This document shows positions 21,152 to 31,039 of a DNA stretch of 64,000 bases, piece after piece (position 1 is the stretch's first letter; each line of letters begins with the position of its first letter). The notes beneath the pieces were generated by a model. That model worked only from the letters and a program-made list of their open reading frames with translations, was not told the DNA's origin and made no database searches. The DNA comes from Agaricus subrufescens (Eukaryota > Basidiomycota > Agaricomycetes > Agaricales > Agaricaceae). Where the stretch lies: positions 2,418,001 through 2,482,000 of the forward strand of contig CM057057.1 of the NCBI GenBank assembly GCA_029945375.1. Direction: 5' to 3'. Position numbers and translations under genes: made by a program.

Positions 21152-22405
21152 CTAGATACTGGAAGAGCGATAAGAAGGGGGCATCGTCGAAGGGGACGAG
21201 CTTCGGGATACGCTCCCTGTATTAGAAGAACGGTCGCGCCATGAACCACGTATTATCATCAAGCTAGCAGTGCGCCTGATGTCTTCTAGTCTAAGGCGGT
21301 CTTCGCTTGAAAGTTGTCCGCACTGTGCCAGAGCGTGTAATTGTTGAAATTCTCCCTCGAACTGGTTCATGGATGCCTGTAGACGAACTAGAGCATTTGT
21401 AGCTCGCTGGCCTTCGTCGTTGTTGTCCGGAGAACTGCCCTCTGCAGGAACGGGGTCCCTGAAAGGATCCACGGCTTGCTCATTATTCCCCACGGCTTGT
21501 TCAATATCTCCCCGACTTTTCTGGCCGAGCGAGTTCCCTGCACGGTCTGCTATTGCCCCCTTGGACGAGGAATGTTCCTGTGTCGCACGAAATTCGAGAA
21601 AAGGCCGAGTAGTGATACTCAACCACGTTGGTTGACGCACACACTGTACAGGGGCATCAGGAGAGACGGGGGTCTCATAGGTAGATGCAAAACACGTAGC
21701 CTTGTAGCGGCGCTTGCGTCTCAGGATACAAAAGATGATGAGTCCCAGGATGATAGTGATGATTACGCCAGCAACTCCTCCAGCTATGGCTTTGATCCGA
21801 CTGGCACTTGGGCCACTATTCAGCGGTGAACTGTCCGAGAACTAAGATTGGCCCTCCCTCAAAACGGAATTATTGATGACGAACCTGGACAGCCCGGTCT
21901 CGCTGGATACTGCAGCGCGCACCGTGGTAACAGTTCGTCGGCCCGAGCTCGTGGAGGTCTGGAGGCTTGCAGAGGTAAATGTATGGAAGATTGTACTAGT
22001 AGCGGTCCGGAGGCTGATGTGGGCATTGGTCACCGGACCTATAGGCCCAGGCCCGATCGTCAAAGGCTGTACAACCTGTACGAGAGAGGTCCGTACTTCC
22101 GTCGTGGTAAAATCTTCTACAGTTGTCATGGTGGTACTAGTGGGATCTCTTGCGTAGACGGCTATAGAGGTGGTAGTCTTCAAATCTCGGGTAAAGTTCG
22201 ATGCAATCGAAGAAACGCCAGCAGTAGGGATTGCATGGGTTTGGTGTACACTAACGCAAAATTTAATTTAGTGCTGTGAGGTTAAGAATTAGACGTTAGC
22301 CTACGAATGGCCCACTTCCACCTGATTGTAAGTGAGATTGGTGCTTAAGGGCCCAAACGTGGTGATTGAAGCCTTCGCATCTGGAGTAAGCAGTTGTGAA
22401 ACCAT
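21152..22405 (-). CDS. P4: single-pass membrane protein of the P family
   Basis: Exons 22405-22305, 22250-21885 and 21830-21152 join in phase to 381 residues. The N-terminus MVSQLLTPDAK... has no signal peptide. The ectodomain is Thr/Ser/Val-rich. A transmembrane helix (VIITIILGLIIFCILRRKRR) leads into a tail with VDPFRDP, an acidic NNDEGQRA stretch, LQASMNQFEGEFQQL and CGQLSSEDRLRLEDIRR, and an end PPSYRSSSI that parallels PPSYHTRGG in P1/P2. The pre-module intron matches the position used in P2. It sits head-to-head with the RS-domain gene at 23007. Function unknown; membership is clear from tail and intron positions. Confidence 0.75.
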
Positions 22406-22594
22406 GAACGAAGAGGATGCTAGAGGACGTCGTTTGCTTGAGAAGCGGGATCAGGAGTAGGGTTGACGTGTCGGTTATGTATAAGGATATAGATTTTTTT
22501 CTGAGGTACTCAAAGAAGGGCCAGAATAAAGAAGGGTGCAGAAGTAAGGAGCGTATTCCAGAGTCGCAGACTCCTAGTGACAGTATCATGAACT

Positions 22595-22720
22595 CTTGTC
22601 TTATATGTATCTGCGTCTCGGACATGGTGGGATACCATCTTTTGTTGGGACGACGAAATTTTGATGACTGCCAGTGGGAGATCAAGAGCTTGTCGACGCC
22701 GAGATCTTGTTGATACGGAT
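22595..22720 (-). promoter_or_regulatory. P4 promoter, family-type
   Basis: GATGGTATCC (22639-22630) and ATACATATAAGACAAG (22610-22595) are identical to P1 in the core. A 5' UTR block after the TATA box is shared with P5 (GAATACGCTCCTTACTT versus CAATACGCTCTTTACTT). Confidence 0.65.
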
Positions 22721-23006
22721 GGCCTTAGGGGAAGAAAGTTTTCTTAGAGAGAGGGTCGTCTGTCGTAGTACCAGAGTTTCAGCTCTTCAGTGACAAACGC
22801 AGTAGAGCTCCGCGAGAAGAACAGTAAAACCGTCAATGGAACCGCCGGATACACAATAGTCTCGAGTACCAGGACGCTGATGCTGATGCTGTGCATAAGC
22901 AGTTGTTGGCCGGGGACATCGCCGAATGTAAGGGAGATATGTTGACGAAAACAAATGACAACACCGTCACGAGCTTGGGACTGACGCATCTCGGCATCTT
23001 CAAACA

Positions 23007-24247
23007 ATGCCTTCTCGTCGTTCCCGCTCTCGCTCCAGGGACCGGCGCCCACGCCACCGCGACTACTCAAGAGACCGTTCAAGGTCGTATTCACCCGAAC
23101 GGCGCATCGACCTTCCCAGCCGCGCCTCTCCGATCAGCGAATCCGACTATTTCAAGAAGTTTGACGAGTTACGCCTATGGCTGAAAGAGGAAAAGAGCAA
23201 AGTCAGTGTCAGTTGTAGGTCGTGATGAAGAGTCCTAATACAAAGTGCTTTAGTACGTCAACGAGCTATCTAGCGACAAAACTCGAAGGTATGTTGGCGG
23301 GATCCTCAAATGTGTTTTGTGTCTCCTCATCTCATTCTATGCTAGCTACTTCCGCAAATTTGTGAAAGTGAGTGTTTCTGATTAAACAGCCAGTACCTAA
23401 GCTTATTCTCTAGGATACATGTACCCTAGGCTTGGAATCGAGGAAAATTGCCTCGTGAGTGCCCTCGTATCGTCACCGGGTTGTCTGCCCCCGTCACCTA
23501 ACAAAAGTATCATCCAAGTGAAATACTATGACGGGGTAGATGCATCTACGGGGCAGGCTTCGGAACAGACTGCATACAAGTGGAATTTTACCTCGAAACA
23601 AACGCGTGCAGACGGTGATGCCCTACGATTAGCTCGCGAAGAGATCAGTGCTGCTACCAACGCTCGTGAATCGTCTTCCCATCCTGGCCGATCAGGAACC
23701 GACTCTTCGGGGTCGCGTGTACTCGGTCCAACTCTACCTTCGGCTTCGGACCTTACTCTTGCTCGAGAGTATGAAGCCGAGAGAGAGGAAGAGGAACGGC
23801 GATATAAACGAAGACGGGATAAGATGGAAGCCAAGGATAGAGTCGACGATATGGTCGGCCCCAAATCTGTTGGCCGAGAAGCTATGTTAGAAAAGAAGCA
23901 ACTTCGTAGAGAGAATGATAGAGCCTTCAGGGAGCGTGGGGACGATGGCTTTGACATGGACGAGTCGACAACCATGGGTGGCGGAGACAGCTTCAAAGAG
24001 CGGTATGATACTCTATCTTTTCAGCATACGGAATCTCACCTCTTTCAGTATTGCGAAGAGGGACGCCGTCAAAAGACGCTACGAACAGAAGAACGAGGAA
24101 AAGAACGCAGCTATACGTGAAAGATCTAATGCTATCCGAGAGAAAGAGAAGGTGAGCACACCAGTTTCAAGCTCTACCCTTTTGCCAACGCTTTTACAGG
24201 CTACTATGGATATGTTCCAGCAACTAGCAAAGCAGAGATTCGGCTAA
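23007..24247 (+). CDS. RS-rich nuclear protein, probably splicing-associated
   Basis: Exons 23007-23201, 23254-23288, 23346-23367, 23430-23454, 23519-24002, 24049-24151 and 24200-24247 join to 303 residues. The N-terminus is an RS domain (MPSRRSRSRSRDRRPRHRDY). Then come FDELRLWLKEEKSKYVNELS, a SYFRKFVKAWNRGKLPLKYY core, SSGSRVLGPTLPSASDL, and a long charged coiled-coil-like stretch with KRDAVKRRYEQKNEEK. The architecture fits a conserved eukaryotic RS-domain protein family. I do not recognise a named member, and the splicing link is inferred from the RS domain. A decayed copy of its 3' half lies at 25.8-26.2 kb. Confidence 0.8.
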
Positions 24248-24779
24248 TTGAACAACAAATAATTATCTCATAATCTTGGTCCTAGGATCATTATTTCACC
24301 CATTTTTCGGTTAGTGCATTCAAGTGCTGTGATTTCGCCATAGGCGCTGCGAGTTAAGCTTGAAGTGGTGGTTAAATTGAAACCATAGTAGCTTTGACAT
24401 CTTCCACCTCAGCGTGGGCTTCATCTCACATTTGTCCAGAATGTCAATTGATGTACACGCTGCAGAAAAAATCACTTCATGCCATCAGTTTTGCATCGTA
24501 CATGACCTCTTTGCCATGTCAATTGAATTGAGAGGGAAAGGGGCAGTAACACTAGTGTTCTAGCATCTCAGATGACTCATGCGTGAGGCCCGAGGAGCAA
24601 GCTTCTTCAAGACCATCAACAGATGAAATATTCCTGGATCTTTTTCAGTCGCATATATTCGGCCGAGCTTTCCAGTATGGTAAGGCCATGATCAGACCAG
24701 CAGGTCAGATTGACATGATTCGATGACAGTGTTCTTTGCTGTCCGCCTAGGATCTAGTGGTAATAGTTATACAAGTGGT
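24248..24779. other. Intergenic stretch
   Basis: No coding, RNA or repeat signal recognised. Confidence 0.35.
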
Positions 24780-25110
24780 CCGCGGGATTTCCTCTTGCTT
24801 TAGGCAGTCTCCAGTTGAAAGGTGCCTGGATTCCACCAATTTGCATAACTACTGGTCATCTTCTATTATTATTATTTCTTTTCTTCCCTTGATATCCGTA
24901 GACAAGCTTGAGCTTCCCTAACTCGCTGGCTTCCGCTGTCGTTTGATGCATTCCCCTTTGTAGGTACAGGGTTTTCAATTGTGGCTCGGAAATTTCCAGG
25001 CAGTGAGAGGCGTGCCCTAAAAAGCGATATTACAGTGAGAGTTAAAATAAGAGAGGCAAGATATCCACAGAGACAGTAGAAGAAGGCTGCGGGGGAAACA
25101 GAGTACACGA
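24780..25110 (-). pseudogene. Decayed P-family tail fragment 1
   Basis: Plus-strand CTCCAGTTGAAAGGTGCCTG and CACCAATTTGCATAACTACT match the P1-P3 tail segment (CTTCAGCTGAAAG..., TGCCAATGCACATAATTGCT). After a T/A-rich insertion the match resumes at CCTAACTCGCTGGC. On the minus strand ENPVPTKGNASND corresponds to the NPFxDP region. It has no intact frame. Confidence 0.65.
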
Positions 25111-25539
25111 ATAGTACACGAGTGACGTATTCGGAAATGATCTGTAATGTGGTTGGCTGAAATTATATGTTATTATTGTCCAACTCCTCTCACTCCTCTC
25201 AGGGTCAATACCTTGGCTACTGTTCCATTTCGCAATAACCCAACCGTCAGGGCTCAAGTACTCGTATAATTACTCGTTATTCAGAGCATTACAAAGCCAA
25301 ACCTAAGATGATGAAGACCTGACGCAGCTGAGGATTTCAAAGAATTTACTGCCTATGAATTGGGTGCAGAAAAAAGTGAGTATACACCCTTCTGGCTCTA
25401 AGCCAGGTTCTTTGCATATAAACCCGGTAATCTAATTATCTCCAAGGAGTATCATTGTGATAGAAAATCAGGCAGAAGCCAGGTATGATCAACGACATAT
25501 TACTCGCAATGGAATAGCGAACAGGCTTTTTGATACGTT

Positions 25540-25700
25540 CCAAGTTCCATAAATGCTCTGGTCTCAATTCTCCTCGGCGGAAAGCGGTCCGATTTGGTGC
25601 AAGTGTACATCTCTTTGATCAAGCTGGAGAGAATGAATCGAACTTCTTCCGTAGCATACATTTGTCCGAGTTTCGGAACCTGGGAAAGTAATTCCGTGAG
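25540..25700 (-). pseudogene. Decayed P-family tail fragment 2
   Basis: One minus-strand frame reads LHQIGPLSAEEN followed by a stop, which lines up with LAQSGQLSAEDSL of the P-family tail. Similarity is moderate and short, so this is weaker than fragment 1. Confidence 0.4.
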
Positions 25701-25837
25701 TGTCCGCATATTTTCGCTATACTTTCATCTCGACCTTCATAATATGAGGGAGTAGATTTTTCCGCAATGAAACTTCGGAATTGGACTGGATACATTGTTT
25801 GAAACGTCCGCGTGGTACGGCTGGGGGCGGCCATGCG

Positions 25838-26155
25838 ACTAGCTTGTGAATCATCTTCTCGCGCCTATCCATCTGGGTCTAATTTAGGACCACACATGCT
25901 GTGTCCAGCTCCTGTCTCGCTCCAACCAAGGAGCGGCATGACAATTTTTTTTGAAGCCATCCAACCCTTGTGGGCTTTCTCAAACGTGAAGAGAGACACT
26001 ACTGGAAAAAGCTGAGAGAATGATATAGTTGTACATGAAAGAGTAAGTACTATTCGGGAGAAAGGCAAGGTGAGCATCTTTGGTTAGGTTTCTACTCTAT
26101 AATTTAATTCTCGTCAGACTACTATGGATAAACTAGCGAAACAAAAAATCTGGAT
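25838..26155 (+). pseudogene. Decayed fragment of the RS-domain gene (exons 5 to 7 with last intron)
   Basis: From about 25985 to 26155 the sequence follows 24049-24247: GAAGAGAGACACTACTGG, CATGAAAGAGTAAGTACTAT, GAGAAAGGCAAG followed by GTGAGCA, then an intron and CAGACTACTATGGATA with a 9-bp loss, and AACTAGCGAAAC. A short weaker match to exon 5 (CTTGTGAATCATCTTCT) is at 25838. Because the intron is retained, it arose by DNA duplication and not by retroposition. Confidence 0.75.
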
Positions 26156-28098
26156 GAATGTCATAATACAACGGCTCAGTTTTTCTTCCCGAAATCGGGA
26201 AAGCTTTGCGGACCAAATACCCAAATTATGATCTATCAACACAGTGTACCAATCGTTTCAGCTCCTTCCTGAGGAGGTGTGTTGATTGCGTTCGCGATTC
26301 GATGCAGGCGCGGGTCCCCAGACCAGGTCTTCTATGAAGCTAATGTCAACGGGCTCCTTGAGTCTATTCAGCTATGAGTGCCTTCTGGTATATCCAAACT
26401 GCGCACCTGGTTTGACACTAGGTTCATGCTCACTGGAACATTGACCTACCCAGAACAAATCTCGACGTGAGCAGCAGGATTCTCCCTCTCTAGAGTCACG
26501 TACCAGCGTCTCACAATCCTGATCGAAACTCGCGCTATCGTCTCCCGCTGGTTGCTTCTTGTCCTAGTTTCGAGAGGATTAGGCCTTTTTCTCCATGACT
26601 ATCGACAGTTACTCACTTTGTTTTTACCGACAGCTTTCAAAACAAGTTGTTTAAACGTGCTCTATAGTACACAGTGAAGCAATCGTCATGGTAGCAGGTC
26701 AGCCATCCCGTCATCCAGATGAAGAATTTCACTGTGAGCTTACAGCAGATTTCATTTTCGTTATTGTCGTCGTTACACGCTTTCCTTTTCAGTTGTAGTG
26801 TCGGCGTCTTGGAGGAGTGAGTACAAGAAGGTAACACCAAACAACTTACGATACCACGTCACCCTGCATTAATATCATATCGCTCTCCGTCACCGAATCC
26901 CGACCCGCCGTATCCCCTCGATTACGATACACTTTCCCCATTCTGTGTACCCTTGTGGTTCTTCGCAAGTTCTTCGGCCTTCAAATGAGCCAAGTATATA
27001 TGCGTATCAAGATCACGAAACCGCTTGGCACAGCACATCACTTGAATGCGATCAATTGTGCGTCAAGCCAACAATTCGAGGTCTAATTGGGGAAGCTCCG
27101 GCCCCGCAAAGAAGTATATACACGGACTATAATTGTAGTGTGTCACGTCGAGCTGTATTATGTATCAGTTATATATGGTCAAAGCCGAAAGTCGTGCGAA
27201 CGTGGCGCTGATCAGCGCTGAAATGATGGGCCACCTCTGATACCTGCTGATCTGATGGTAACTATCTCATTGATGGTGTAATTCCGGCCTTTATAGTCAA
27301 AGGGCGGGGTACAGCTTGTGGAATGTAACAGACCAAAGCCGCTTAGTGTACTTCAAATAAGGTCTCCATTTCTCATTTGAAGAATGGCCTGAAGTTCGCC
27401 GTCAAAGAAGCATAATACTCGTTGTAGAGTCTAGACAGGCCACCTGCCAAACGCCTAGGATTGTAGGGTGAAGAAAGATCGGCTATACTCTTGATCCCCT
27501 CCATATGAGCGCATGCCCAGTGTAGAATATCTGTCCAGGGAGCCAACTGTAGCACGCGGTGAAGAGCTTAGCACTGTCGGTCCACGTCGTCAGAGACTTG
27601 TCCACTACCGTGCTGCCCGAGTGGAGAGAGGGAAAAGTTGTATATGACAGTCTTCTTTTGAGGCCGCGGCTCGATTTCATTTAACTCCTTGGGGTTCATT
27701 CCCGAGGCTCGAAGCTCTAGAGGATTCCCCCCCAAGGGAACCAGTTGATTTTGGGCGGTGTCAACCAAGATTGTAATCCAACCATAATCATTCTTATATA
27801 AATTAATAGACCTGGTCATGGTGGTATTGTGCCATGACAAGCGAGCGAGCCCGGGTATCACGACTCAATGACCACTCTTATTCCGATATTTGGTTTAATT
27901 CTGGACATGTGAAGTTTTCATTTATAACCACAATTCATGACGCCTCGTTTGATAAATGCTGCAGGCGAAACAGAAGACAAAACTCCTTTTGTACAAACTA
28001 TATATCCAATGAACACCAATTTTACAAAAGAGATGTGGGGTATTATCCGTGGTTAAAGCAATCAAACATTCAATAAACATTCACCAGATATTTGATGC
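26156..28098. other. Gene-poor stretch with unassigned minus-strand frames
   Basis: 26156-27300 shows nothing recognisable. On the minus strand 27861-27373 contains three overlapping short frames that read like pieces of a protein (SINLYKNDYGWITILVDTA; YNPRRLAGGLSRLYNEYYAS) but do not join into one open frame. I recognise no family; it may be a decayed gene. Confidence 0.3.
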
Positions 28099-29511
28099 TC
28101 AGTTACCACAAGTGTGGTAGGAAGGGGGTATCAAAAAAGTGTCCAATGAAGCGCTCCTTATCGCGGAAGACTGGTCGTGCCTTGGATTGGATAATATGGT
28201 CAGGCCGGTGGCGTACCTGATTTCTTCCAGCTTAAGACGATCTTCAGTTGATAGTTGCCCTGATCGTGCCAATAAACATAGTTGCAGAAGTTCCCTTTCT
28301 AATTGGTTCGTCAATACCGACTGACGTTCTAGAGCGCCTCTAGCTCGCTGGCCTTTGTTGTCATTGGTCGCCATGTCCTCCCTAGTATGCACAGCATTAT
28401 TTGAAGGATCCTCAGCCTCCTCGGAATTTTCTTGATTTCTCGGCATAAAAGGCCCTCTTGCACTGCGCGTGGTGATTTTCTTCGAAGGCGGGTGATTCGG
28501 CTTCACAGGAAACTCAAAGAAAGGCTGGAATGTGGTGGGGAAACGTGTTAACTGGAGCACCCGTCGGCCTGGAATGTCAAAAGTAGAAATATGGGCAGAT
28601 TCTAGACGGGCAGTCCTATGTTGATGTTTGCGCCTCAGAATACAACAAACGATCAACCCTAGGACGAGAATGGCTATCGCACCAATAACCCCTCCGACAA
28701 CAGCTTTCATTTGACCAACATTTGGGCAACTATCCGTTGCTGGGCTGCCCGAAACTCAGGATTCATCATCTTTGCCATGAAGTAATTACTGACGAACCAG
28801 GTAAGTCCAGTCTGGCTAACGATTACATCTTGTTCCGTGGTAAATGTGCGCTGGTCTGTCTTCGTAAAAGTCTGATAGCTTGTCATGGTAAGTGTCTGCC
28901 GTTCTATCGTGGTGGAAATCTGCTGGTTTGTTCTGACAAACGTCAGGGCAGACGTCCGCGGGATTGTACTGGTAAAGGTCTGCAGGTTTGTATGGGTCTG
29001 GTCGCTCATGACCAATGCTAGAGTGGTCGTTGTTATTGAGGTCAGCGGGCTCGGTAGGGTAGGATCCAGAAGTGCACTGGTGCTTGGTGATGAGTCAGTG
29101 GTATCTGAAAACGAGCTGATACTCGACAATGAGCCAATACTCGAGAGCGAGCCTATGTTTGCGAGCGAGCTCGTACCCGACGTTGAGCTAAGGCTCAGCG
29201 GTGAGTTGGTAATCGGCGTTGAGTCAAGTCCCTGCAGTGTCCTAATATCTGGCGTCAAGCCAGGATCCATTGGAGGCCTAGCATTTGGCGTTCATCATTG
29301 GCTCTCATCAGAATGAAAACATTTGAATAACGAACGTGGGAAGCTCCATGATGCTACTCATGGTGTATGCTGGCTCCAGAACAGGAGTCTGCCTAGCCCA
29401 CTTAGGAGGCACTTTCGCCACACGCTGTTCATTATGATTACAGGGGAGACTTGCAGTGGAGACGGGGGCTGCTGTCTTAGAGTACATTTCCCGAAAAACG
29501 GATCCAGGCAT
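28099..29511 (-). CDS. P5: single-pass membrane protein of the P family, Ser/Thr-rich ectodomain
   Basis: Exons 29511-29336, 29277-28798 and 28744-28099 join in phase to 433 residues. The ectodomain has a Leu-Ser-Ser-Ile repeat run (IGSLSSIGSLSSISSFSD) and then Thr-rich strands with TSYQTFTKTDQRTFTTE. A CPATDSC stretch precedes the transmembrane helix (AVVGGVIGAIAILVLGLIVC). The tail keeps ERELLQLCLLARSGQLSTED and PPSYHTCGN, but its NPFxD position has become AEDPSNN. No signal peptide is seen; the start at 29511 could instead be a later in-frame ATG. It is flanked by its own promoter near 30.0 kb. Confidence 0.7.
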
Positions 29512-31039
29512 AGTGGCCGACCCTGAAAGCCTGTATCATTGGCAATCAATCCACCATTCCGAATTGCAGTGGAACTCTACCTACTGTTTTCCAATGAGAC
29601 TCTTCTGATCCTCAGAAATGGCAGTCAAAGACGTGGCTTCAGAATGTGATCTCACGCCCATCGTCACTACCAAGCTACTGAGTATTATGTTTAGGTCAGA
29701 TTTTGAACACAGAATAAGGCAACGGTGATAGCTACCCGTCAGAGGGGGTATATCTTCCAGGTTCTGTGGCTATTATCGGGTGGCTGCCTGAGCGTTTCAG
29801 CTACGCTTCTTCAATTTGCGAGACTACACACCTGCAGAGCCAGCCAGTTAGCTAGCTAGCTCCCTTTGGGAATATAGCTTCTGGGAAAAATAAGTTAAAT
29901 TGACCGTGGAGATGTCCAAGAATGAAAAAAAGGAATGAAGAATGAAAAGCACGGAAGTAAAGAGCGTATTGAGTCAGAGACACCGACTCTCTGCAACAGT
30001 ACTACAAAATCTTGTCTTATATATGCACAGAAAGATATAGTGGGTTACCGTCGCCTGATCACAAGAATAAGGAGACAACAAAATCATCAGCTGCATGTCA
30101 GCATCAAGTATTTGTCGACATAGAGACTCACCGATGCTGATAGCTTCATGGGAAGACTAGCCTCGGGTTTACCTTGTTTCCGCGACATCGACAGATTTCT
30201 GGACACAAAACTCGTCATAAAGGCATCTCTCAGAATTTCCGCAGCGGCGAGTGACGGGGCCATCATATTGAAAGGTAATTTCCACCGTTTCAAATGATTT
30301 GCGAGTGAAGAAAGTGGATTGTTCAGCCGATGTTCTGTTCCGGGTTGGTTCTTTCCTGGTTCTTTCTCACAAAATTTGATGCCATCACATATTCGATCTG
30401 TATGTGATAGTGATAGATCCGGCCGCACTACTGTTCAAATCAGCATGGCCAAATAGAGGTCCATTATCTCGTTCAGCCGTATTTGGTAACAGCGAGCTCT
30501 GCATATTTCGCTTTACGGGTCACACAGAATATTCAGGAAAAATGACGAGAGTGTCTGAATTGTCTCCGGCAACTTCAAAGCGGAGGAAATGCGAATTCAC
30601 CGATGTTCTATGTGTTGTTACTATATCATCAACTCCAGGTGCAGCCCTTCTCACTTCATAGACGGTCGGTGACCAGCCGGTTGGTAACGACGGACAAAGT
30701 ATTCCTCGATATTTTTCATTTCTCTGTTCCTGATGTATGACAGTTCAGAGGATGAATCTTCTACAAAGTTCCTACAATAATAAGGTCACGAAATGTTACG
30801 GACATGGTTTCTGAGTTTATACAAGACTGTCCAAGAGTCGGAGTGTTTAATCGTTGTTTTCCGGTATCCATGACGAATGAAGCTATCCTATACGATATAT
30901 ATATATATTCTGAAGAACAAATGTAGAGTTTTGCGAGTGCGTAATCACTTGGGTAATTGGACAAATTTATCCTGAGTATTAGTGCCACCCTCTACACCGA
31001 AATCATATAGAATCCGACCGGTACATCCTACAAGCGGGT
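29512..31039. other. P5 promoter and intergenic stretch
   Basis: After the P5 promoter block (30011-30150) I see no gene up to the P6 stop codon at 31040. Short frames on both strands lack motifs. An (AT)n run lies near 30895-30908. Confidence 0.4.
30011..30150 (-). promoter_or_regulatory. P5 promoter, family-type
   Basis: Minus strand GCATATATAAGACAAG (30026-30011) is the TATA-type box. Upstream is TGATCAGGCGACGGTAACCC (30061-30042), a variant of the GATGGTATCC motif with the preceding TGATCA. Distal TTTGTCGACATAGAGACTCA (plus reading, near 30112) matches the P1/P2/P3 distal block. Confidence 0.65.

Noticed and set aside
27373..27861. A functional gene from the three overlapping minus-strand frames
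   Set aside because: The frames cannot be joined by credible splice sites into one protein and no family is recognised.
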